DNA from: Emydura subglobosa
Lineage: Eukaryota; Chordata; Testudines; Chelidae
Assembly: GCA_007922225.1 (NCBI GenBank)
Contig: ML679973.1
Location: forward strand, 930,001 to 994,000
DNA: 64,000 nt
Direction: 5' to 3'
Made by a program: the position numbers and the translations under genes. The notes under the pieces are model-generated. The model had not been told where the DNA came from and searched no databases. It worked only from the letters and a program-made list of their open reading frames with translations. Below are positions 26,501 to 38,500 of this stretch, in pieces (the first letter of the stretch is position 1; every line of letters begins with the position of its first letter).

Positions 26501-29500
26501 TGTCTGTGACAGATGGCAATTTCCTGCATTATCCTGAATACGCTTTATTGAATTAAATTACACCTCACTAAATTAGGTTTAATATCTTTGCAGTATTAAA
26601 AATAAAAATACAATTATTTTGTGTTATTGTAAGAATATGTGTAACTTTTCTAGGGACATGACTAATGTAAATGTCAGGAACGTCAAAGGACTTCGGGACA
26701 ATAGGTGTGCAGTGGGTTTCCTAGGAGGTACTTGGGAGGCCTTTTGAAGCTACGCCCAGGGGAGAAAAACCCAATGTTTGCCAATTGCCTGCTCCTGGAA
26801 ACTCCAGATCAGAGACCCCTGAACTGTATAATGGGTGGACTAAACTTTTCATGGGTGTGCTGGTTCTGAGCTGAGTCTGTTCTGGACTTGAGACCACAAA
26901 AGTGACCCCCTTTTGGGAGTTTGAAAGACTCACCTGGCAGAGCCCATGTTGGAGGCAATTGGGGTGATCTCTGGTAAGTTTATTAGTATGCGTGTGGGTT
27001 TTTATTTTTAATATGTTTTCTATGTAGTGGTTTTACCTTAAGAATAAAATAGGCTTGCATAGGAAGTGCTGCATGGGAACTCATAACTGTTGGTAATTAC
27101 ACTGTGTACCATCTCTGAGGGGAGAAGGAAACAGGCCTGTTTAGGCAAACTATCTTTTGCTGGGAATAACCAAGAGAAGGCAGGGAACTGTTCAGCCTGG
27201 GAATACTGTGGTCAGAAGGGAGGGAGATGTGGGTTTGTACCCATCAGAGGTGGCAGCCAGAGGATCCTGAGCGTGGGTGCCCTTGCTGAACAACTGAAGG
27301 GAAATACAGATGCAGTTTCACTGAACTGTGACACTGTCAACCTCAAAAAAAAAAAAAGGGGGGGGGGGGCCCCCCAGGGGGCGAGGGGCATGAAAAGCCC
27401 TACTGTTGGCTTTTTGAGGAAGGTTTAGAGGTCAGCACTATCAGCTTCTCCCCCATTAGAAATGGCAACAGCAGATGGTGGTGAGACCAGATTCTAGGTG
27501 GTATGTGGATGAGATCCACTCTGAGACAGTTGAGGTGGCTGCATAGAAGCTCTTTTCTCTGAGACCAAGCCATTAAAAGTGGCATGGAATGGGGGCTAGG
27601 TTTTTCATGCTCCCATGCCTCTCTCTCTAGCATGGGACCCTTTTTCCCACAGCTTGCGGACTGTGCAGTAAGTGAAACCCAAGAAATACTGAATCTCTGG
27701 TGGAGACAAGATCACCCCCATAGCAACTAGGAGGAAGAAATTCCTGATTCCAGCCAGCACATAGACAAGCGTCTATGCTGAGATGGTTGAGAAAGCCATG
27801 AAGCATTCTCCTTACTCAACAAGCTGTTCTGCTTGTGAGGCCTCAGCTGTCATGAGAGGTGCCAGCTCCTGTAACCTTTCTGATACCAATGAGTCATTTC
27901 TTTTCAGTAGTTCTGGCTCATTCATTCTGTGTGGTTTGGCCCACTGAGCCTGGACCCAGTAGCAGAGAGCATGGGATGAAGTGATTTAGATCCTCATCCT
28001 TGTGAGATAGGTCTATCTCCTCTCCCCTTCCGGCTTCCACAGGTCTCACAGGAGGTGGTTACTATATTCCCTAGGGAGATATATGCAGGATACATGCCTG
28101 CGGACTGTCCTTTCAGTATCCCTGGTAATGCACTCTTCCCCCCTCACAAGGCCCCCTCCCTCTTTCTTTCAGGGGTTTGGTCCAAAGATGTTGATTGCAA
28201 TCCACTCTCAAAGAGATAGCACAAAGTCTTAAAGACACTCATGAGAGGCAAAATCTCTAAAGCTGGGGCTTTGAGGGAGATATATCTGACTCAAGCTTCC
28301 CAAAATTAAGCACAAATTGGGGGGGGAGGGGGAGTGTCTAACTTCACAGATGTTTAATTTTTTATAATGCCAATTCCTACACCGCCCCATCCCAAAGTAA
28401 GATCAAGAAGAGCTTCCTCACCTGGTTAATGAAAGTGTGTTTAAGATGGAGTTTGAATTTCCTGTCAAGACCTTTTTGTATCTGAGAACTAAAAGGTCAC
28501 TTAACTCTGTCTAAGATTAAGTCTTTGGTGGCCTCCATAGTCAGATCAGCTGAAGGAGTATTCCCACCAAACCTACAGAGGAGAATAAAATCATCACTGA
28601 GACTAAATTTGGATGCAGAAACTTGAGTCCTGAGAGTTTTGGCTGCAGTTTCCTGTTGCGCCGATCTGTACTCAACAGAGAGATCATTGTGCGCATCTAC
28701 AAAAACAAACAAAAAATCCCTACATAAAATCTGTTTTTTAAACTAGATTTCCCTAGCAACATTTTCAGGACTGATGCTTTACCTGACTCCAGTTTGCTGC
28801 ACATTCAAAACTACCAAAGGCACAACTTAGACCACCTGAAGAAACTGGAATTGCAAGCTAAAATATCTTTATCAATATTTTGTTAGTAAGCTCTTTGAGG
28901 AGAGCATAGAGACAAAGCAGACACGAAGGCTTTAGACAAGGGAATAAGTCCATCTTGCCTTCCAGTGAGAGAATCTTCAGACAACCTTATCTCAGCTGGT
29001 GTTTGAAGCCACCGTTCCTCTAAGTTCCAACATAGAGATTACATGGTAGGAGGATGCCATTGCTGCCTTTACTGGTAGTAGTAAGAGCAAGACTCTGATT
29101 CTCTGGAAAACCATCCAACCCCAAAAGCTTCTTTTGTTTGGGGTTTCCCAAGTCTGAGCATATTTCTTCTCCACCCCATCCCCCAGGTGCTCAGGTGAAG
29201 GGCACTTCAGGGTGGGCTCTCATCTGGGAGTAAACCATCTCGGGTACTTGAGATAACCAGGGAATACTGTTCAACAGAACTAGCTCATTGTCCCAGTGAT
29301 AAGTTTACATTTTCCCCAAAGAAAGTTACAGTAAACCAACACATTAACAAAACCATTCATAGCATCAGAGGATGAAGAGCGCAATAGTCTACACATTGAG
29401 ACAACAGAACCGGTTCCATGCAGGGACCAATATTTGGGACAATGCACAAGACTTTTTGTGATACAAAGAGGAACTGGCATTCAGCCAACTGTAGATCTTG

Positions 29501-32500
29501 GGTCTCAAGATGTCTTTAAGGAGATCAATATTCTAGGTGGAAGTACTGAAATCCATTAATAATATGAAAATACACCACATGGAGATCTACTGAACATCTG
29601 ATCAGGAAGAGTCACCATAGATACTTTAGCTTCTGTTACAAGAAACATTTTCAATTTGAATCCAAAAAGGAGGTACTCTAACTTCTACATGGATATTCAC
29701 AAATTGCCATATTATCCCTCCCTTCAAATGAAATGGATATATATATACCATTGTGTGGCCAACCTTCTCGTGTTATGCTGGGTCCAGCAACCATCGATAA
29801 AAATCTTCAGAGGCATGGCTTGAGCGAATAAGTGGAAGAGCCAATTACAGCCCAGGTTAGATGTATACTCCAGGTTGAGTATAATCTGTCTCATGATATG
29901 AATCATCAAGGTCATGTCTCCATTTCCAGCAGACAGTTCTTCAGAACCGTGGTGTGTATATCGTTGTTAAGAAAGCCAAAAACCTTCAGCACTGTCTTAT
30001 TCATGTCCCGGACAAAAGCACCCAGTCTACTCTCCAGGGTTCTACATCAAGAAGGAAAGATAGGTTCAGCTGGCTCAGCAAGAGACACTTGGATCCGAGG
30101 GAATGCACTCTAGATCATCTAGCCTTTAGGTGCCTCCCAGACCAGTCTGGAAACCTATAGATATTTGCATTCAAGTCCAGTTGGAAAACCAGAAGAGGTG
30201 CAGATATGAGGAAGACATGCAAAAGCAGAGGCTGTGATCCCCTACTTCAGAAGCGCTCAACCTGATCTAGGTGTAACTAGAACCTCCTCTCAAACTCTCA
30301 ACACATAACCAAAAAACATAGTTCAATAAGGACGTATCCTAAACCAAAATCCAGTGCTATCTAACCCATTATCAGGGAAGCTGAGAGTAAGGAACTACTG
30401 TCACTTACTTTAAGAAAATGATAAACACCTTCCTAGCATCTCTGAGGAAATTCACAAATAATATCTATGTATCACTTGAGTTTAGATGATGTGTTACAGG
30501 GGATGCACGTCAGGACAAAGTCAGCTGAAGCAAAGGACATTCTGGTGTTTTTACATGATGGTCTGAGCATGGGGCTCAATAACAGTACTTCTTGGAAAGA
30601 CAAGTCAGTGACTGCAGGCATGCTGCATTGTAAGAAACGTGAGAATCTCTCATCACCGTCATATAACAGAAACCTGAGGTTCGTCACACTTATTGTTCTG
30701 GCAATATGCAGATTCTGATCATGATCTTGATCTACATGTCCTAATAACCACCTTTCAGCTTCACAGTCGGCAGATCTCTTCCTCTTCTCACTGAAAGCGT
30801 CATGCCTGAAACTAAGATTTAGTCAGGGGTATTTTTGGTAAAAGTCATGGACAAGTCATGGGCAATAAATAAAAATTCATGGCCCATAACCTGTCCATGA
30901 CTTTTACTAAAAATACCCCTGACTAAATCTTAGCTGCTCCCAGGGCATTGCTGCTCTGGGAGGTCCAGTGGTGCTGCTGCTCTGGGGGGACGCCTGCTCT
31001 GGCAGCAGGGGCTGACTGCCCTCAGCGGACCAGTGCTTCAAAACCCTCAGGAACCACTCTTGGGGCTGCTGCTCAGGATGCCCCCTGGACCACTGCTGCC
31101 GTGGTGGTGCCCGGGGCTGCCCCTGGGACCTCTGCCACTGTGGTGGTGCCTGGGACTGCCCCTGAGAGTCCTGCTTGGGCAGTTCTTGGGGCCAGCCACA
31201 CTGGTTGTCCCAGCAACGGCTGGTGCAGCTGGCCCCGAGGACCACCCAAGCAGCGTGACTTCCTTGATCTCCATTTCAAACTCACAGCCTTAATCATGCC
31301 TACTCGCCATCTTTCTCCCAGAAAGTTTTGGACCTTGGCACACTGTCAGTGAATCCTCAGTTAGACGTTCTATCGAACATGGTAGTTCTTTGAACTAACT
31401 AAGTCTCTATTCTCACGGTCATCACAATTTTCCTCCTTTAATAGGAAGTGGTAGTGCTATCCTTCTGCTTGAATTCAAACATCCTAAGGAAGTAGAAATG
31501 CATATGTTAGATGTGAACAGAGCTCACGAAGGAATAAAGGTGTATATAGCAGAAGCATTTAAAGTCTCAGGTAGAAATCTTCTCATTGCTATGCACTCTG
31601 CAAAAATCAACAGTTTTGGGCGGGGAGGATGGGGCAGGGTGAAGTGATCACACACATCTTATGAGGAGGTCTGTAATGCAACTTCAGGGTCTTCCATATC
31701 CATGCTTCCTCAAACATCATAACATCAACATCCTCATCTCTGGCGATACAGTGTTGGTAAAAGGGGTTTTAGGGCACAGGGTTCCCCTGTAGGCCTTATG
31801 TTCCTTTTCAGTTCTACAGATGTAAATTGAATCCTCTCTTCCTCCATAGGGATGACTTTTACTGCTTTTTACATCCCACTGTGAAGACTGTCTTACATGG
31901 AGGGGATTGAGAAAGGGAAAATTCAGTTTTACCTGTGAATTTTCATTCTAGGACCTTCTGTCAGTCTGAACCTTCCTCAGAGGTTTACATTATTTCCAGC
32001 ATGCGTAGGTATTTGTTATTGGTTGGTTGTTTTTAGCTATTGCTCACTTACGTTTGTAAAGGATAAGTGTGTTCCTCTTCCAAATCCCTAAATTTCATGT
32101 TAAGGTTCTGCTGCAAATGGTTTCAGTTGAGTAGCACTTTTATTATAGTAAAACATTTTTAACTTTGGAGGCTGTCATTCTGGAGAAATTTTCCTGAGGA
32201 TCAGCCATAGGCCAGACTCCAAGCAAAGATCTGGTCTGCCTTTGGCTGCCATGGAGACAGGAAATATCCCATTGTGAAGATTGTGACCAAACAGAGGATC
32301 CTAAAATGAAAATTCACAGGTCAGACAGAATTTTCCTTTTTCCAACTTGATTTAAACAGTCCTCACAATTGTGGTGGGTTAAAACTTATTCCCTTCTTGG
32401 GATTTGGTTTTATTCACAAAAGGAATTTAATGAAATACTGAAATCCAGTTCATACCTCCTCCTCATCACCCCTGCACACCCCAAGTTTACCTGCTCATAT

Positions 32501-35500
32501 GATTCCTTCCAGAGAGCTGCTCAGCCTACACCACTCCAATCTCACTTTATATCCAGATGTGACAATGAGCCAACGGTACCATTTAACAAAACTCACTTTC
32601 CCAGCAAGAATACCTGTTTATAGAGGTGGGGGTTTCAGGCAAACGCTGCTGGCCTGATTTTTAAAGAAAAGGTTGTAAATATGTTCCTATTTTCTCTGTT
32701 CTCAGTGGGATTTGACTGTTGGTCAAACTTTGCAAAAAAAAATTCATCCTTGGGTGGAAACCAGGCCTAGAAATGTTTAGGCTAAAAGAGAATTTTTGAG
32801 GAAGTTAAGTACCTGAATGCAGGTTTTTTGTGCTTGTTTGTGCTGGAGTTATTTATTATCAGTGTAACAGGTAACAGTGTAACTGCACTGGTACAAGTTT
32901 ACATGTGATTTAACTGGTGGCTAATATCTCAAGTATGGACAAGGCCTTAGGAACATTTAGGCACCCCTTAACTAAACTTTTGTTACTGCTCTAGCAGTAA
33001 TGCCTCTCTTAATGCAAACCATAATATTTTAGTATTCTTCTCTGTTGTTGCACACTGAGTAGAGAATTAAATGTTTCAGTAAACCCAACATCCAGCAGCT
33101 TTACCTCAACCATATTGATTAACAAACAAAAACTACATTTAATGACAGTTAAGATGACATCAGGACACATCCCATCCATCCAAATTCTTTAAAGCATGGA
33201 AACATAAAGTTAAAAGGAACGATTCTTGCATTCATGTCCACTTTCATGTTGCCTTCAGCACTGCGAATAACACACTCCAAAGGCTTTCACTTCCCAGCTT
33301 GAAAAGGTAAAAAGCAATACTTATCCCAATTTCATCACTACTGCAACAAAAAACCTTAACAGTGACTTCAGCAGTGTTAAGGTAAATAACTTCCAAAATG
33401 CATGAAATATGACATTCATATGTACCTGTCTGTATAATTGATGTAACAGCATATGAGGTCATGGTTAAGCCTTATGTTGGAAATGGGAAGTGAATGCCTT
33501 TTGAAGTGTTCAGATGTGTTATCAATAGTACTGTAGACAATATGAAGGTGGAAAGGAAAGCAAGAATCTTTCCCCTTTTTATTTCCACACTTTTAAAGTT
33601 TTCAGTGGATGGGGTGTGGCCAGATGCAACCTTATCTGTCATTAAGCAAAGTTTTTGTTTGTTAATTTCTTAATTTTTATGCAGCTTTAGGTATACCTCA
33701 GTGGATAGCTCCTCACAGTCAGGGAGAAGGGGAGCTGCACCTGCCTGGGAATCAGAAGGAGAAACTGCGCTGCTGAAGCCAATTCTGACTGTCGACCCTT
33801 CTGAAGGGTATGAGAGGCTATAAAATGCCTTGATAAACGTTGTTTCTATAAATTTTTATTCCCGTTTAAAAATTACTGAAAGCAAGTATACCAAGAGCAA
33901 CCCTCCGTATTTAGCAGTGATGATATAACCTGTCAATCTATCATCACTGACACCCCGAAACACACCAGAGTTTCTCATTGGACTTCTGGAAACTGGATAC
34001 AGCTAGCAGCAGCAGCAGCAGAGAGTACCTGCATTCCACAAGCAGGTCTACCTATTCTGTTCCCCCTTCTGCTAGGTGCCCTATTCCTGCCACTTTGAAA
34101 GCATACCTCTCAACCTTCAGTATGAGACACGTGTAAGTGTGTCACATGCCTTGGGAATTGAACCAAGGGTCTCCGGAATTTAAAAGCATGATTTTTTAGG
34201 TTGTGCTAAAGAACAAGACTATCAACCCAAGAGTTATCACAGACTCTCATTTTCTGACTTGGGCATAGCGGGGCCCACAGAGGGAGCAACACAACATACA
34301 CATGGACCACTGGGTTACACAAGGAAAATGTGTAACAAATGACTGAAATGTGAATAGCATCTATTTTGGGGATTTTTGCGCCATAGTTTGCAGATAATCA
34401 ATATAGTAAGATTCCAGGAGTGTCACATTGAAGCCTGTTACGTCTATAGAGTCAGTTTGAAGCATGCAAACAACTACAAGAATGTTTTAAGGATTCTTTC
34501 TGTTCAGAATATCACCAGGTTGAATTGCCACTGGGTTTTTGGTTTATTCCTAAGGATAACATTCAATCATGGAAGTCACAGATTCCGTGACTTTCTGGAA
34601 CCACCATGACTTCTTCTGGGGCAAAGATGGACCAGCTATCAGCCCCGGGGCTGCTGGAGCAGCGGCTCCAGGCCTGAATCAGCAGCTGGTCAGCACCCTT
34701 GGGGCTGAAGAAGCAGCAGTCAGCCCCTGCTGCAGGAATAGCGGTGGGGTTGGAGCAGCTAGTGACCAGCTCCAGGGCTGCCAGAACAGCTGGCTGGCCC
34801 TGGGACCACTGGAAGGCTGGGGTTGGGTCAGTCCCCCTGGGGCTGGAGCAGCTGCAGTCAGCCCCTGCTTCAGGAGCAGCAGAGGTGGAGCAGTTGCAAT
34901 CCCTGGCAGCACTCTGTTTGTCCCCTCCCCCCCCATTCCTCAGGGTATTTTTAGTAAACATCAAGGACAGGTCGTGTCCTTTTTGTTTATTGCCAGCAAT
35001 TTATCCCTGACTTTTATTAAAAATACCTGTGACAGAATCTTAACCTTATCTATTATTATCCCAATTTTAAGTTCTTAACCATATGACTTCACAAATTATA
35101 CTTGTGCAGCATACAGTCTAAGTAGGTCATGTATCTATGCCATGACAAGAGTCTTAAATCATGTTGATATCAAAGGTAACCCAAACAATCACTGCTCTTA
35201 CTCAACAGCTAATTTGCATGCAATAGTTTCATTGGTTATATAAGGGAAACTGCACAGATGATGGATTACTTTACCGAACTGCCACACCTATAATTTCTGC
35301 CTGCACAAAACAACATACCTCCCATTACAAACCACCCCCCCCCAGCCCTCCAAAACAAATCAGCACACGAACCTATACAACAATCAGATGCAATAATCCC
35401 AAACACACTTAGTCCCTCAGGGTAGCACACCTATTATTCACCACCCGCATAATTCAACATAAATCTCCCAGCACAACCCTGCTGTTACTACCAGATACAA

Positions 35501-38500
35501 CTGAAGACAAATCTCCCAGCGCAACACTTACACACACACTTGCCAATCATCACTCATTCTTACTATGAAATCACAGACTTGAGAAGCAAAGCCACGGGTC
35601 ATCCATCATTGGTCACAGTTAAGTACAAAACCTGTGTGAGGTTTTCTCACTGTGTGAATCACATGCAACCATAACATCCTCCACATAGGCGAGTACCAGT
35701 GTTTGAATCCCTTTACTTTCAGTTCCCTAGCGTAGACTCTGACTACTTGAATGACACAAGTAGCTTGTATCGCTGATTCCTTCATAGACATCCACTGGAG
35801 GATTTGACATACACTTCCTCAGTGGGTTACACAACTTTTTCTAGTCAGTGGTAGAATACAGATGATCAGGAATCCTGGATTCTATCCCGGGCTCCTAAGA
35901 CAGGAGTGTGGTTTGAAATATGGTAACTAAAACTGGTTCATTCACTGTGAAAGGCAGTATAGTGCAGTGACGACTTTTGCCATGTTTACAGACCTGGGTT
36001 CTGTTGCTGGCTACCTGCAGTGACCTTGCATAAATTCTCTAGTAATTTACTTTTTAAACTGGATTAGGGTTCATGGGCTTTGTGAATAATAAGGTGTCAT
36101 AACCAGGATGTGGGTGGTCTGACCTGGCAGTTAGAGCAGGAGTCCAGTACCAGGAGGTCAGAGTTCGAAACAGACCAGAGGGCAAACCGAGGTCAGGAGG
36201 CAGGCAGGCTCAGGTTACCAGGAGATCAGCAGCAGGCAGTAGGAGCAGGAATCACAAGGGAAGCAGTGTGAACCAGGGAGAACCCAGTTGCTGTGGACAA
36301 CTTTGTGTTCCTGTTCTGGGTTTATATAGAAGCTGTGATCTAATTAGGATCCCCAGCATTCTGCGAGTTGGATTCTGTGAGTGTGATCTTCTGTTCTGAT
36401 GACAGTTAGCAGGTCATGGAGTGGCAGGTTGGAGCTTACTAGTGCTCAAGAGTCCTGTTGATCAGGATTCAAGACCTGCAGTCCCTGACATCATCCCCTC
36501 CCAGAGGGCACTCTCAGAGCAACATGGGACCAGGCTTTTTAGGGTGCTTCCTATGGGATGTTTGTACAATCACAGAGGCATGCACATTTTCTGTAGGTTC
36601 CCAGGTGTGCTCCTCAGAACCATACCAAGTCGTCAAGGTAACAGAGCCTGCAACATTTACTTTCAGAATCCAGGATTTTGTGAACCATGTATTCCTCATG
36701 GCCTGCTACTGATGGAAAAGGCAGCTGGGTCCTGTGAGGGAAAGAATTTTCTGTGTAGAGTTTCAAAAATGGTGCATGAAACACCAGGTGAATATTCAGA
36801 GAGCAAGGTAGTTGTAGTTCAAAAGTGACTGGATTAACCTATTGCAGGATCTTGAGTGGGCCAAGGAATTGATAATTCAGCTTACAAGCAGCTCTGTCTG
36901 TGCACAGGTACTCCATGGAGAGCTATATCTTTTGTTCCACGGAGTAGGTGCAGCCTTGCTATTGATGCTGGTCCACATGCCATCTGTAGTCTGCTCTTGG
37001 TTTTTCCAGGAATCCCTTCACTTCTTTCTGGGTCCGATGAATCTTCTGTATCAGGTCTGAGGTAGCTGGGTTGGGAGAGGATGGGGCTAATTTGCAGGTG
37101 TAATCAGGGGTAGTACCCCATAGTTGGTTTAAAAAAGGAGGGGTTTGCCCTGAAGACTCAGGGCCTGTGTCATTGTAAGTAAATTCTGCATAGGGGAGAA
37201 GTGAAGACCAATCATCCTGGTGGTGACTGATATAGCAGTGCAGACACTGCTCAAGAATTTGGTTGGTCCTTTTTTGTTTGATCATTGTAATGGTGGTGGT
37301 AAGTGGAGGTAAATGTACAGACTCACATCAGGTGCAGGGCCTTGTGCCAGAACCAGGCCATAAACTGAGACCCCTGATTGGAGGTGATGCATTCTGGAAT
37401 GCTGTGGAGGTGGACTACGTGGCTAATCCATAGTTGGACTGTCTCTTCAACAGAGCGCAGGCCTATGCAAGGAATGAAGTGGGCCATTTTGGTAAAGTGT
37501 AAAGTCAAAATTGTTGTAAAATTGTTGGACTCCGGTAATTCACCAATAAAGTCTATGGTGATGGCCAGCTAGGGTTAAGATGAGGTGTCTAAGGGCTAGA
37601 AGAGACCACATGCCTTGTGGCTTCGTGTCTTGGCATGGGCACAAACATCACAGGAGGCAGTAAATGACTGTATCGTCGGATACATGCAGGATCACCAAAA
37701 GGAGCGGGATATTAGTCGTTTGATCCAGAAACACGCCAGTGTCCTACTGGTGGAAAATCTTGGCATAGTTGCAGGACTGCAACTCTTGCAGTTTCAGGGG
37801 GAACATGAATGTGATACCCTACATATGTGATCCCTTTCTGGGAGTTATGCGGCTGCTTATGGATCATCAGGTGGAATTCCTGAGGCAGAGCATATCAATC
37901 TGAATATTATACCCTGGTGATGAGCTGCACAGAGAAAGTTATGGGATTTGAGAATGATGGTTGGTTCCCAGGATGAGGCCCTGTGACTTGGTAATGTATC
38001 TTCAGGATAGTGCACCCACCTTGCCATTTTTGGATCTGGGGTGATAGTTGATGATGAAATCAAATCATGAGAAAAGTAGCCACTGTTTGGTTTAAGGCTT
38101 TTGAAGCCATCATTGGTTTAAGGCTTTTGCCCTATGTAGACATTCCAGGTTTTTATGGTCAGTGAATACCTGGACTAGGTGATGAGCTCTTTCCATCTAG
38201 TGCCGCATTTCTGAAAAGGTGTTTATCACCAGGAATTCCTTATCAAGTATTTTGTAGTTTAGCTCTGGGGGGGTGAGATTTCTTGAGTAATAAACACACA
38301 GGTGTAACATTTGTTTGGGACCAAGTTGCTGGGAGAAGACAGCCCCAATTGCTGTGCTAGAGGCATCAGCTTTTACAATGAAGGCTTGTGTAACATCAGG
38401 ATGGGTGCTGTTGTAAAGGTGAGTTTCAGCTGATTGAATCTTGCTGGGCTTTGTGAGATCAATGGAATTGAGCATCATTCTGGGGGAGAGTGGTGAGGAG

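Larger units (their letters stand above)
27600..32340 (+). mobile_element. Probable third DIRS-like element, highly decayed
   Basis: Three signs point to this. (1) A terminal inverted pair at 31917-31962 and 32290-32335 has the arm-gap-arm layout of the two other DIRS right ends. (2) At about 31470-31610 the + frame reads [14 protein letters not shown], resembling the LDV.RAL..Y block of DIRS tyrosine recombinases. (3) 27.8-28.9 kb looks like gag-type text with many stops. No RT motif was found. A hairpin repeat (30813-31290) is inserted in it. The start is a guess. Confidence 0.4.

Noticed and set aside
34130..34215. Possible tRNA gene on the minus strand
   Set aside because: Only the T-arm and a B-box-like segment can be drawn; no acceptor stem, D arm or A box. 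Listed as a SINE-like patch instead.
34569..35078. 169-codon Ala/Gly/Pro-rich frame and its antisense partners
   Set aside because: It lies within the GC-rich middle of an interspersed repeat; similar frames occur in the related copy at 30948-31352. Composition explains it.
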